Source: Bradyrhizobium yuanmingense (lineage in GTDB: Bacteria; Pseudomonadota; Alphaproteobacteria; Rhizobiales; Xanthobacteraceae). From it: a DNA stretch of 64,000 nt. Under the pieces are notes generated by a model. It was given only the letters and a program-made list of their open reading frames with translations. It did not search any database and had not been told where the DNA came from. The stretch spans positions 248,001 through 312,000 of the forward strand of contig NZ_FMAE01000004.1 of NCBI RefSeq assembly GCF_900094575.1. The letters are read 5' to 3'. The position numbers and the translations under genes were made by a program. This document shows positions 17,381 to 23,993 of this stretch, in pieces; the stretch's first letter is position 1; each line of letters begins with the position of its first letter.

Positions 17381-17770
17381 ATGAGAGTTGCGACGCGCTT
17401 TGCGGTTGTCTTGAGTTTTGCTGCCGTGCTCGTCGGCGAAAGCGCTCCCGCCTTGGCGGCGCAGCCTTACGAAGGCTTCTGGGCCTCGACCAAAAAGGAC
17501 TGTCGCGACGACGACAGTCCCAACCGCATGAGCATCGAGGGCGGCAATCGCCTGTACTGGTATGAGACGCGGTGCCGCGCCAGCCAGATCACGGCCGACG
17601 GAAGGCTCGGCTGGAAAATGAAGCTGGCCTGCGAAGGCGAGGGCGAAAAATTTCGCTCCAATCCTCGCGTCTCTCTCGCTGCGGATGGCAGGCTGGTGAT
17701 GGACAACGGTCCGGTTGGGCGGGCCAAGCGCCAGACCTATGTGCGCTGTGAGATTGCGAAGAAGCGCTGA
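17381..17770 (+). CDS. Small secreted protein of unknown function
   Basis: 129 aa from the ATG at 17381; an in-frame extension to 17303 would run into the palindromic repeat. A signal peptide (MRVATRFAVVLSFAAVLVG...) ends near ALAAQ. The mature part has four cysteines (KKDCRDDDS, TRCRAS, LACEGE, VRCEIAK), compatible with two periplasmic disulphides, plus the order YEGFWA, NRMSIEGGNRLYWYETRC and LGWKMKLACEGEGEKF. Such short proteins with a lipocalin-like look are common in rhizobia but unnamed. It converges on the membrane-protein gene at 17775. Confidence 0.7.
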   Translation: MRVATRFAVVLSFAAVLVGESAPALAAQPYEGFWASTKKDCRDDDSPNRMSIEGGNRLYWYETRCRASQITADGRLGWKMKLACEGEGEKFRSNPRVSLAADGRLVMDNGPVGRAKRQTYVRCEIAKKR

Positions 17771-17774
17771 TCTC

Positions 17775-18476
17775 TTACGTCTTTCCCGGCCATTTGGCGC
17801 GGTAGCGGATTTCGCTGCCGTCACCAAGCCGCCGCCACGTTCCGAATTCCGGCGTATGCGGCGCCCGGGCCGTCAAATCGATCGGATAGATCCGGCTCGG
17901 CTGGCCCTGGATGGTGATGGCGAGCTGCCGGTGCGAGGTTCGAAACGCCAGCTCGACTTCGCCGGCGATAACCGCCTGGTCACCATCGCGATAGAACGCG
18001 GCCGGACTGACTTCGCCCGGCATGGTGTTGATGTCGGTTTGCAGTTCGATGGTGATGTCCTGCGCCGATGTCGGCACCGTTACTCCCGCCGGAAAGCGGA
18101 CCTCGAACACGAGCAGGGGATTGGCGCCGTTGCGGTTGAGCCAGGGCGTTGCGGTCGCGTATGCGTACGCAATGTAGGCGCCGAGGCCGGCGGTGCAGAG
18201 CAGGGCGACGATGCCGAGCGACTTTAAGCTGTTCCGCGCGACGCCGCCGACGCCTGCGTCCTGCCCTGCATTTTTGCCTGAACGCGTCACGAGCCAATTG
18301 GCGAGGACCGCGCCGGCGATTGCACCGGTGGGCGAGTAGACGAACAGTCCCAGCAGACCCGATGTGATCGGGTCCGCACGGTTGCCGACATCGAGCAGAG
18401 AAAACAGCACAAAGATCGCGATATAGCCCGCCACCGCGCCAGCCACGCCCACGGCTATCCGTGATGGGTCCTTCAT
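17775..18476 (-). CDS. Membrane protein of unknown function with periplasmic C-terminal domain
   Basis: 233 aa from the ATG at 18476. Three hydrophobic segments are visible: ~8-28 (AVGVAGAVAGYIAIFVLFSL), ~38-60 and ~88-108 (GIVALLCTAGLGAYIAYAY). A ~120-residue polar domain follows (LLVFEVRFPAGVTVPTSAQDI ... GEVELAFRTSHRQLAITIQGQ). The C-terminal part resembles a beta-sandwich that would face the periplasm. I do not recognise the family. Its stop is only a few bases from that of the convergent secreted-protein gene. Confidence 0.65.
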   Translation of the reverse strand: MKDPSRIAVGVAGAVAGYIAIFVLFSLLDVGNRADPITSGLLGLFVYSPTGAIAGAVLANWLVTRSGKNAGQDAGVGGVARNSLKSLGIVALLCTAGLGAYIAYAYATATPWLNRNGANPLLVFEVRFPAGVTVPTSAQDITIELQTDINTMPGEVSPAAFYRDGDQAVIAGEVELAFRTSHRQLAITIQGQPSRIYPIDLTARAPHTPEFGTWRRLGDGSEIRYRAKWPGKT

Positions 18477-18600
18477 GTCAGCCTCGATGGTCGAACAATG
18501 AACTGCCGCCGCCGAGGGCTGCCTGCGTTAGACGCAACAGGCTTGCGACTTGTTCAATGCCTTCGAGGGACGGTGCGAGCGGCGGGCCGCTCCGGCTGCA

Positions 18601-19797
18601 TCACTTCGCCACCACCTCCGGCACCTTGCCGGCGGGCGGCGTGTTGCGGCTGCGCTGGGTGCGGACGATGCCGTCGATGATGGTCATTCCGATGCCGGGG
18701 AGATCGCCGAGCTGAACGCTCTCCAGGATGTTCTTGCCCGGCGAGTGCTGGGCCTTGTCCATGATGACGAAGTCGGCGGAGCGGCCGACCTCGATCAGGC
18801 CGCAGTCGAGCTGGCGCATCCGGGCGGTGTTGCCGGTGGCAAGGCAGAATGCGATCTCGGCCGGGAGGTCGCCGAGCGAGGACAGCATCGAGACGATGCG
18901 CAGAATGCCGAGCGGCTGCACGCCGGAGCCGGCGGGCGCGTCGGTACCAAGGATGACGCGATGCAGGTCGCCCATCTCGCGGGCGGTGCGCAGCGTGAAC
19001 AGGGCCGAGCGCTCATTGCCGTTGTGCACGAGCTCAAGGCCGCGCTTGCAGCCCTCGCAGATGCAGCGGATCTGGTCGTCGGGCAGGGCGGTGTGGCCGC
19101 CGTTGATGTGACCGACCACGTCGGTGTCGGCCTCCAGCACCACGTCCTTGTCGATCAGGCCGGAGCCGGGAATCGAGGGGCCGCCGGTGTGGATGGTGCT
19201 CTGGATGCCGTATTTGCGCGCCCAGCCGACCATTTTCCGCGCGGTCGGGCCGTCCTTGACGCCGCCAAGGCCGACCTCGCCGAGCAGCTTGACGCCGTTG
19301 GCCGCCATCTCCTTGAAGTCTTCTTCCACCATCTCGCATTCGATCACCGGCGCGCCAGCGTGAACCTTCACGCCGCCGGGGCGCAAGGTCCAGAATGCGC
19401 GCTGGGCGAACACGGCCATGGCCTTGAGGCCGACGACGTCGCGGGGGCGGCCAGGCATGTGCACCTCGCCGGCGGAGATCATGGTGGTGACGCCGCCGTG
19501 GAGATAGCTGTCGATCCAGTTGATCTGGTTCTGCCGCGGCGTCCAGTCGCCGGCGACAGGGTGGACGTGGCTGTCGATCAGGCCCGGCGCCACCGTGGTG
19601 CCGTTGGCGTCGACGATGGTGGTGGCGCCTTCGGTATTGACCTCCTTGAAGCGGCCGATCGCGCTGATCTTGCCGTTCTCGGCGACGATGGTGTCGCCGT
19701 CCAGGATCGGCTTTTCCAAAGCGCCGGACAGGATCAGGCCGATATTGCGGATCACCAGCTTCGAGGGTCCGGTGGCCTGGGGTGCGTCATGCGCCAT
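18601..19797 (-). CDS. Enamidase-like amidohydrolase
   Basis: 398 aa from the ATG at 19797, chosen because AAGGAG lies ~8 nt before it. Amidohydrolase metal motifs are VAPGLIDSHVHPVAGDW (HxH), VHAGAPV, STIHTGGPS, VGHINGGHTAL and GTDAPAGSGVQP (the late Asp). The sequence looks like the enamidase of Eubacterium barkeri nicotinate fermentation, which hydrolyses 1,4,5,6-tetrahydro-6-oxonicotinate to 2-formylglutarate and ammonia. That would be the step after the 6-hydroxynicotinate reductase encoded at 9024. Its promoter region also drives fpr and carries both palindrome types seen upstream of the reductase and NicA-like genes. Confidence 0.75.
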   Translation of the reverse strand: MAHDAPQATGPSKLVIRNIGLILSGALEKPILDGDTIVAENGKISAIGRFKEVNTEGATTIVDANGTTVAPGLIDSHVHPVAGDWTPRQNQINWIDSYLHGGVTTMISAGEVHMPGRPRDVVGLKAMAVFAQRAFWTLRPGGVKVHAGAPVIECEMVEEDFKEMAANGVKLLGEVGLGGVKDGPTARKMVGWARKYGIQSTIHTGGPSIPGSGLIDKDVVLEADTDVVGHINGGHTALPDDQIRCICEGCKRGLELVHNGNERSALFTLRTAREMGDLHRVILGTDAPAGSGVQPLGILRIVSMLSSLGDLPAEIAFCLATGNTARMRQLDCGLIEVGRSADFVIMDKAQHSPGKNILESVQLGDLPGIGMTIIDGIVRTQRSRNTPPAGKVPEVVAK

Positions 19798-19845
19798 GGA
19801 AGGGCTCCTTATTCCTAACTGCAACGCTTCCGATCTTGGGCAGCC

Positions 19846-19903
19846 TTGACCGCGGGATCAAGCCGGATTATTCATTAGTATACGAATGATCGTGTACAAA
19901 CGA
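19846..19903. promoter_or_regulatory. Promoter and twin operators between enamidase and fpr
   Basis: For the plus strand, TTGACC (19846-19851) and TATTCA (19869-19874) are spaced by 17 bp. TTCATTAGTATACGAATGAT (19871-19890) overlaps the -10 and is a near copy of the site at 8979-8998. TCGTGTACAAACGA (19890-19903) follows and shares GTGTACAAACG with the palindrome upstream of the NicA-like gene. Confidence 0.7.
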
Positions 19904-19953
19904 CGCATAGCTGCCGGCCTCGGAACCGCAATCGACGCGACAGGGAAGGTGCG

Positions 19954-20727
19954 ATGAGCAATTTCAATCAAGAAAGCGTTTTGAGCGTCCACCACTGGAC
20001 CGATACGCTCTTCTCCTTCAAGACCACCCGCAACCCGACCTTCCGCTTCCGTAACGGCGAATTCACCATGATCGGGCTCAAGGTCGGCGAGAAGCCGCTG
20101 CTGCGGGCCTACAGCGTCGCCAGCGCCAATTACGAGGACACGCTGGAATTCTTCTCGATCAAGGTGCCGGACGGACCGCTGACCTCGCGCCTCCAACATC
20201 TGAAGGAAGGCGACGAGATCATCGTCAGCCGCAAGGCCACCGGCACACTGGTGATCGACAATCTGGAAGAGGGACGTAACCTCTACCTGATCGGCACCGG
20301 CACGGGTCTTGCGCCGTTCCTGAGCGTGATCAAGGATCCCGAGACCTACGAGCGGTTCGAGAAGGTGGTGCTGCTGCACGGCTGTCGGCACGTCAAGGAG
20401 CTCGCCTATGGCGAGATGATCACCGAGCATCTGCCGAAGGACGAGCTGCTCGGCGAGTACATCCAGAACCAGCTGATCTACTATCCGACCGTGACGCGCG
20501 ATCCCTTCCGCAATCGCGGCCGCATCACCGATCTCATCACCTCAGGCAAGCTGTTCGCCGATATCGGCCTGCCGGTGCTGGAAGCCGCCCATGACCGCGT
20601 CATGATCTGCGGCAGCCCGGCCCTTGTGGCGGACACCCGCGTCCTCCTGGGTGAGCGCGGCTTCGTCGAGGGCAATCACGGCGAGCCTGCCCAGTTCGTG
20701 GTCGAGAAGGCCTTCGCCGAGCGCTGA
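19954..20727 (+). CDS. fpr: Ferredoxin--NADP(+) reductase
   Basis: 257 aa, with GGGAAGGTGCG before the ATG. The FAD-binding motif RAYSVASANYEDTLEFFSIKV (~49), NADP motif LIGTGTGLAPFLS (~110), CGSP (~213) and the C-terminus FVVEKAFAER are those of the bacterial FPR subclass, with a Tyr-to-Ala replaced tail. The enzyme exchanges electrons between NADPH and ferredoxin or flavodoxin in the cytoplasm. The shared operators with the 6-hydroxynicotinate reductase operon suggest that here it supplies reduced ferredoxin for that reductase, beyond any role in oxidative stress. Confidence 0.92.
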   Translation: MSNFNQESVLSVHHWTDTLFSFKTTRNPTFRFRNGEFTMIGLKVGEKPLLRAYSVASANYEDTLEFFSIKVPDGPLTSRLQHLKEGDEIIVSRKATGTLVIDNLEEGRNLYLIGTGTGLAPFLSVIKDPETYERFEKVVLLHGCRHVKELAYGEMITEHLPKDELLGEYIQNQLIYYPTVTRDPFRNRGRITDLITSGKLFADIGLPVLEAAHDRVMICGSPALVADTRVLLGERGFVEGNHGEPAQFVVEKAFAER

Positions 20728-20795
20728 AGCGTTTTCGAGCGAAGTGGATACCGGTTCGCGTCAAGAAGACCCGCCCAAATAAGAATCTAGGGCCC
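20728..20795. repeat. Dispersed intergenic repeat (family F), partial
   Basis: AGCGTTTTCGAGCGAAGTGG, then ATACCGGTTCGCGTCAAGAA and AATAAGAATCTAGGGCC, follow the fpr stop directly. I recognise this as a dispersed module of Bradyrhizobium genomes; here the end appears altered. The following GGGCCCC...GGGGGCTCC could form a weak hairpin. Confidence 0.6.
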
Positions 20796-20918
20796 CGTTG
20801 CGGGGGCTCCAGATCCGGAATTTCTGCGCGAGAAGATCGCATTTTCGCCACCGCCGGGGCGTTGCGGCGCCGATTCGGCGCACGATACTATGTGGGACCG
20901 AATCAGCGGAGTTCCCAC

Positions 20919-21242
20919 ATGGTTGCGGACAGCGACAGCAACATCGCCTGGCACCGGGTTCAGTTGAAGAAGAACCGCGCCGAGCTGAAGGCGCTGGAGA
21001 CCGCGCGCTTCACGATGGGCGAGATCGCCACCTCGAAGCGCAACGGCCAGACGCAGAAGACGATCGCGGAACTCAAGCGCAAGATCGCACAGTCGGAGCG
21101 CGCCATCGCCGATCACGACAAACGGACGCGCCGTCCACTCGCAACCGACCTGCAGAGCCTCAGCAATGGCAGCTGGAGCCATTGGGACGCCTACACCCAA
21201 CAGCAGCGCAAGAGCGGCCAGCGCTCCTCCGGGCGCGGATAG
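20919..21242 (+). CDS. Small hydrophilic coiled-coil protein of unknown function
   Basis: 107 aa from the ATG at 20919 (MVADSDSN); a longer frame to 20862 lacks support. The centre is charged and helical (WHRVQLKKNRAELKALETARF and KTIAELKRKIAQSERAIADHDKR), likely a coiled coil. The tail LSNGSWSHWDAYTQQQRKSGQR is polar and disordered. No signal or membrane segment is visible. Unknown family. It ends 101 nt before the P450 gene on the same strand. Confidence 0.6.
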   Translation: MVADSDSNIAWHRVQLKKNRAELKALETARFTMGEIATSKRNGQTQKTIAELKRKIAQSERAIADHDKRTRRPLATDLQSLSNGSWSHWDAYTQQQRKSGQRSSGRG

Positions 21243-21343
21243 CCGCGGCTCGCCACGCCCGCGGCCGACGAGCAGACGCGCCCTTGCGCCGGCCGCGCCG
21301 CGCACCATCTCGGTGATACGCCACCAATCGTTCCGGTGATCCC

Positions 21344-22615
21344 ATGACAGTGCGCCTCGATTTCACCAGCGAGGCCTTCTTTCGCGATCCGCCCAAGGCG
21401 ATCGCGAAATTGCGAATGTCCGCACCCGTGGTCGCGACGCGGTTTCCCATCGTCGGCAATGTCTGGATCACCACGACCCATGACGCCACCGCGCAGGTCC
21501 TGAAGGACGGCGCGACCTTCACCTTGCGCAAGGAGGATGGCGATATCGCGGGCTTGCGCTGGTGGATGCCGAGGTTCGTCAGGACCATCGCCAACAACAT
21601 GCTGACGATGGACGAGCCGGATCACACGCGGCTGCGCAGCATCGTCGACGAAGCGTTTCGCCGCCGCGCGATCGTTGCGATGGAGCCGCGCATCCGGGCC
21701 ATCGCTGACGGTCTGGCCGACGAGCTGTTCGCGCAAGGATCCCCGGCCGATCTGGTCCAGCGCTATGCGCGCATCCTGCCGCTCGCGGTGATCTCCGAGC
21801 TGCTCGGCCTGCCGCTGGCAGATCGTCCAAAGTTCATCGCCTGGGCCAACGCGATATCCTCGCTGACGAATGTCGTCAGCTTCTTCCGCCTGCTGTTCGC
21901 GGTGCGCAAGATGCGCGCCTACCTCGAGCAGCAGTTGCAGATCGCGCGTGTGCAGGGCGGCGAGGGGCTGATTGCCGAACTGGTTCAGGTCGAGCGCGAA
22001 GGCGGCCAGATCACGCCGGATGAAATGGTCTCGATGGTGTTTCTGTTGCTCGGGGCGGGATCGGAAACCACCACCCATCTCATCAGCGGTTCCATCTACG
22101 AGCTGCTCAGGAATCCCGAGCTGCGCGACTGGCTGGAACAGGATTGGAGCCGCGTCGGGCTCGCGGTCGAGGAGTTTCTGCGCTTCGTCTCGCCCGTGCA
22201 ATTCTCCAAGCCACGCTACGTGCGGCGCGATGTCGAGGTCGAGGGCGTGCGCCTGAAGAAGGGCGATCGCGTCATGGTGATGCTCGCCGCTGCGAACATG
22301 GATCCCGCGGTACATGATCGTCCCGAGACCCTCGATCTCGAACGCAAGCCGAACCGCCATATCTCGTTCGGCACGGGAATCCACTTCTGTCTCGGCCATC
22401 AGCTCGCGCGCATCGAGGCGGCCTGTGCGCTGGAGGCGCTGTTCGTGCGTTGGCCGAAATTGAGTCTTGCCGTCGATGCCGCTGAAATCCGCTGGCGCAG
22501 GCGGCCGTGCTTGCGCGCGATCGCGAAGCTTCCCGTCACGGCAGAGGGCCGCGGAACAGAGGCGACTGCACGCAGCGGAACGAGGGGCGATCGTTCCCTC
22601 ATCGCGACGAACTGA
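21344..22615 (+). CDS. Cytochrome P450
   Basis: 423 aa. P450 landmarks in order: MDEPDHTRLRSIV near ~88 (C-helix), LLGAGSETTTH (I-helix acid-alcohol pair replaced by Ser-Glu-Thr-Thr, ~240), VEEFLRF (ExxR, K-helix), MLAAANMDPAVHD and the haem-binding FGTGIHFCLGHQLARIEA with axial Cys349. It is a soluble class I bacterial enzyme needing ferredoxin and a reductase; the Fpr 600 bp upstream could serve. The substrate is not deducible. A C-terminal tail after ~395 (VTAEGRGTEATARSGTRG) is unusually long and polar. The gene is followed by a set of tiny genes that are probably separately transcribed. Confidence 0.9.
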   Translation: MTVRLDFTSEAFFRDPPKAIAKLRMSAPVVATRFPIVGNVWITTTHDATAQVLKDGATFTLRKEDGDIAGLRWWMPRFVRTIANNMLTMDEPDHTRLRSIVDEAFRRRAIVAMEPRIRAIADGLADELFAQGSPADLVQRYARILPLAVISELLGLPLADRPKFIAWANAISSLTNVVSFFRLLFAVRKMRAYLEQQLQIARVQGGEGLIAELVQVEREGGQITPDEMVSMVFLLLGAGSETTTHLISGSIYELLRNPELRDWLEQDWSRVGLAVEEFLRFVSPVQFSKPRYVRRDVEVEGVRLKKGDRVMVMLAAANMDPAVHDRPETLDLERKPNRHISFGTGIHFCLGHQLARIEAACALEALFVRWPKLSLAVDAAEIRWRRRPCLRAIAKLPVTAEGRGTEATARSGTRGDRSLIATN

Positions 22616-22662
22616 CGCCGGCGAGGCCCTTTCGGAAAATCTTCGCCTGTTGTGATCGGCCA

Positions 22663-22687
22663 GGAACGGTGTGCCGTTCGTGCTGTT
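22663..22687 (+). promoter_or_regulatory. Possible EcfG-type (general stress sigma factor) promoter
   Basis: GGAAC (22663-22667), 17 nt, then GTT (22685-22687), close to the GGAAC-N16/17-CGTT consensus of alphaproteobacterial EcfG promoters. It is ~75 bp ahead of the first tiny gene at 22764. The spacer also contains a small GAACGG/CCGTTC palindrome, so another reading is possible. Confidence 0.4.
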
Positions 22688-22763
22688 GTCATCCCGACAT
22701 GGCGCGGAGGGGAGTTCCTTGGGGCGCATGTCGCAGATCGACGTCTTAACGGGAGACAAGATC

Positions 22764-22949
22764 ATGGCCAGCAAGATGCCACCTGTTCCACCGGACAATC
22801 AGAGCCGCAAGGGAACCGGCGATCGCAAGCAGATGTCCGCCGATCAGATGCCACACGGTCAGGAGCGTGTACAGAATCCGGATCAGCAGGGAGAGCAGGG
22901 CAACATCAAGCAGAACACGACCAACCAAGGCTATCAGCAAGATCGCTGA
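22764..22949 (+). CDS. Tiny hydrophilic protein 1 of 5, unknown function
   Basis: 61 aa from the ATG at 22764, preceded by GGGAGACAAGATC. The protein is nearly all polar and proline/glutamine rich (PPVPPDNQSRKGTGDRK, MPHGQERVQNPDQQGEQG) and ends NQGYQQDR. It has no hydrophobic core, cysteine or known motif, so it is probably intrinsically disordered. First of five consecutive short plus-strand genes spaced 14-24 nt apart or nearly touching, which suggests one message. The function is unknown; a hydrophilin-like protective role is only a hypothesis. Confidence 0.7.
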   Translation: MASKMPPVPPDNQSRKGTGDRKQMSADQMPHGQERVQNPDQQGEQGNIKQNTTNQGYQQDR

Positions 22950-22963
22950 GGAGGACGACATTC

Positions 22964-23164
22964 ATGTCGACATCCACGAAGACACCGAACAGCATTCGAC
23001 AGGGCGGACCCGGCGCCTCGCATGAGAACGCGAAGGCACCGCTTCAGGTGAAGAAGCCGCCGGCGGACGATCCGCAGCGCAGCCACAGCCGGGTTTCCGG
23101 CGGCGGTGGCGAGCGCGACTCCCATCACACGCACGACGAGGCCGGAAAGGGCGGAGGCAGGTGA
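22964..23164 (+). CDS. Tiny hydrophilic protein 2 of 5, unknown function
   Basis: 66 aa; a strong ribosome site GAGGAGG precedes the ATG at 22964. It is rich in Ser, Gly, His and Lys (SIRQGGPGASHENAK, SRVSGGGGERDSHHTHDEAGKGGGR) with no hydrophobic segment. The C-terminal His/Asp-rich run could bind metal weakly. The stop lies one base before the next start codon. No family recognised. Confidence 0.7.
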   Translation: MSTSTKTPNSIRQGGPGASHENAKAPLQVKKPPADDPQRSHSRVSGGGGERDSHHTHDEAGKGGGR

Positions 23165-23165
23165 C

Positions 23166-23393
23166 ATGACCAACAAGCAACCCAAGCTGTACGCGCCGAC
23201 CGAGAAGGACCTGCATGACAACCCCCTGATCGGCGGATCCAAGGGCGCGAACAGGGCAGGCGTTTCGCCTGACGACCTCGAGGACGTCTTGGGCGAGAAC
23301 ACGATCGAAGGCGACGTCGAAAACGACGTGAACGCCGGTGGCGGTATCGACAAGGATATCGCGCGGAGCGGTTCGCCCCGAAGAGGCCGGTAA
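23166..23393 (+). CDS. Tiny acidic protein 3 of 5, unknown function
   Basis: 75 aa from the ATG at 23166; GGAGGCAGGTGAC overlaps the end of the previous gene as ribosome site. It begins MTNKQPKLYAPTEKDLHDNPLIGGSKGANRAG and then has an acidic stretch (DDLEDVLGENTIEGDVENDV) followed by a Gly/Arg-rich tail. Slightly more ordered than its neighbours, but no known domain. Same orientation and apparent operon as the other four tiny genes. Confidence 0.75.
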   Translation: MTNKQPKLYAPTEKDLHDNPLIGGSKGANRAGVSPDDLEDVLGENTIEGDVENDVNAGGGIDKDIARSGSPRRGR

Positions 23394-23408
23394 GATTGGA
23401 GGCCCACA

Positions 23409-23672
23409 ATGCAGGGCAAGAAGACTCACGAACAGCAAGTGCGCATCCTCGAGCGGAAGCCAGATGTTCCGGATGCGCGAGAACTCGAGCAGGCCGCCGG
23501 TCATAACCCGCAAGATACGCGCGTCCATCGTGCCAACCCCGAAGCTCGTCATAGCGAGTTTCCGGTGAGCCGCGGCGGCCTCAACCAGGAAAGCGATCAC
23601 AACAAGCACAACGATCCCGGCCAGAGCGGCCACAAGCCGCCCAAACCGACGGCGGCACAACAGAAGCACTAA
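23409..23672 (+). CDS. Tiny hydrophilic protein 4 of 5, unknown function
   Basis: 87 aa. The first third may be helical (KKTHEQQVRILERKPDVPDARELEQAAG). The rest is His/Asn/Pro-rich and disordered (HRANPEARHSEFPVSRGG, NQESDHNKHNDPGQSGHK). AGATTGGAGG precedes the start. I believe similar unnamed short proteins occur in Bradyrhizobium genomes. No enzymatic motif is visible. Confidence 0.75.
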   Translation: MQGKKTHEQQVRILERKPDVPDARELEQAAGHNPQDTRVHRANPEARHSEFPVSRGGLNQESDHNKHNDPGQSGHKPPKPTAAQQKH

Positions 23673-23696
23673 ATCATCGGAAGAGAGGAGAGACTG

Positions 23697-23939
23697 ATGC
23701 CTGGTGGGCATGGCAGCAAGACGCACTTCAGATCGGGCATGCATGGCAAGGGCGACGGCACCGGCGCATTGACCGACGTGCCGAAGGAGATGATCGGCGA
23801 CAACATGGTCCTGTCCAACCGAGACAAGAAACAGCATTCGGACATTCGTGGCATGGACGGCAAGTCCATCCAGACCGAACAATATCAGGACCACGCAGCA
23901 AACCGGTTCGCTGAGAAGCCGGAGGCCGACGAGACCTGA
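23697..23939 (+). CDS. Tiny hydrophilic protein 5 of 5, unknown function
   Basis: 80 aa; GAAGAGAGGAGAGACTG precedes the start at 23697. Glycine-rich N-terminus (MPGGHGSKTHFRSGMHGKGDG), a central TDVPKEMIGDNMVLSNRDKKQHSDIRGMDGK and an acidic end. It is the last of the five and is followed 24 nt later by a strong intrinsic terminator. Unknown function. Confidence 0.75.
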   Translation: MPGGHGSKTHFRSGMHGKGDGTGALTDVPKEMIGDNMVLSNRDKKQHSDIRGMDGKSIQTEQYQDHAANRFAEKPEADET

Positions 23940-23962
23940 GAGGACGTTCCTTCCGCCAACTT

Positions 23963-23993
23963 GCGGACCGGTGTTCAGCCGGTCCGCTTTTTT
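23963..23993 (+). terminator. Rho-independent terminator after the tiny-gene cluster
   Basis: GCGGACCGG (23963-23971), a 7-nt loop, CCGGTCCGC (23979-23987), then TTTTTT (23988-23993). Perfect 9-bp stem. The convergent DUF763 gene ends inside it: its stop is in the loop and its last codons lie in the 3' arm and T run. Confidence 0.92.

Noticed and set aside
22664..22679. GAACGG-TGTG-CCGTTC as regulator palindrome
   Set aside because: Arms of only 6 bp in GC-rich DNA and embedded in a better promoter reading; noted only as an alternative.
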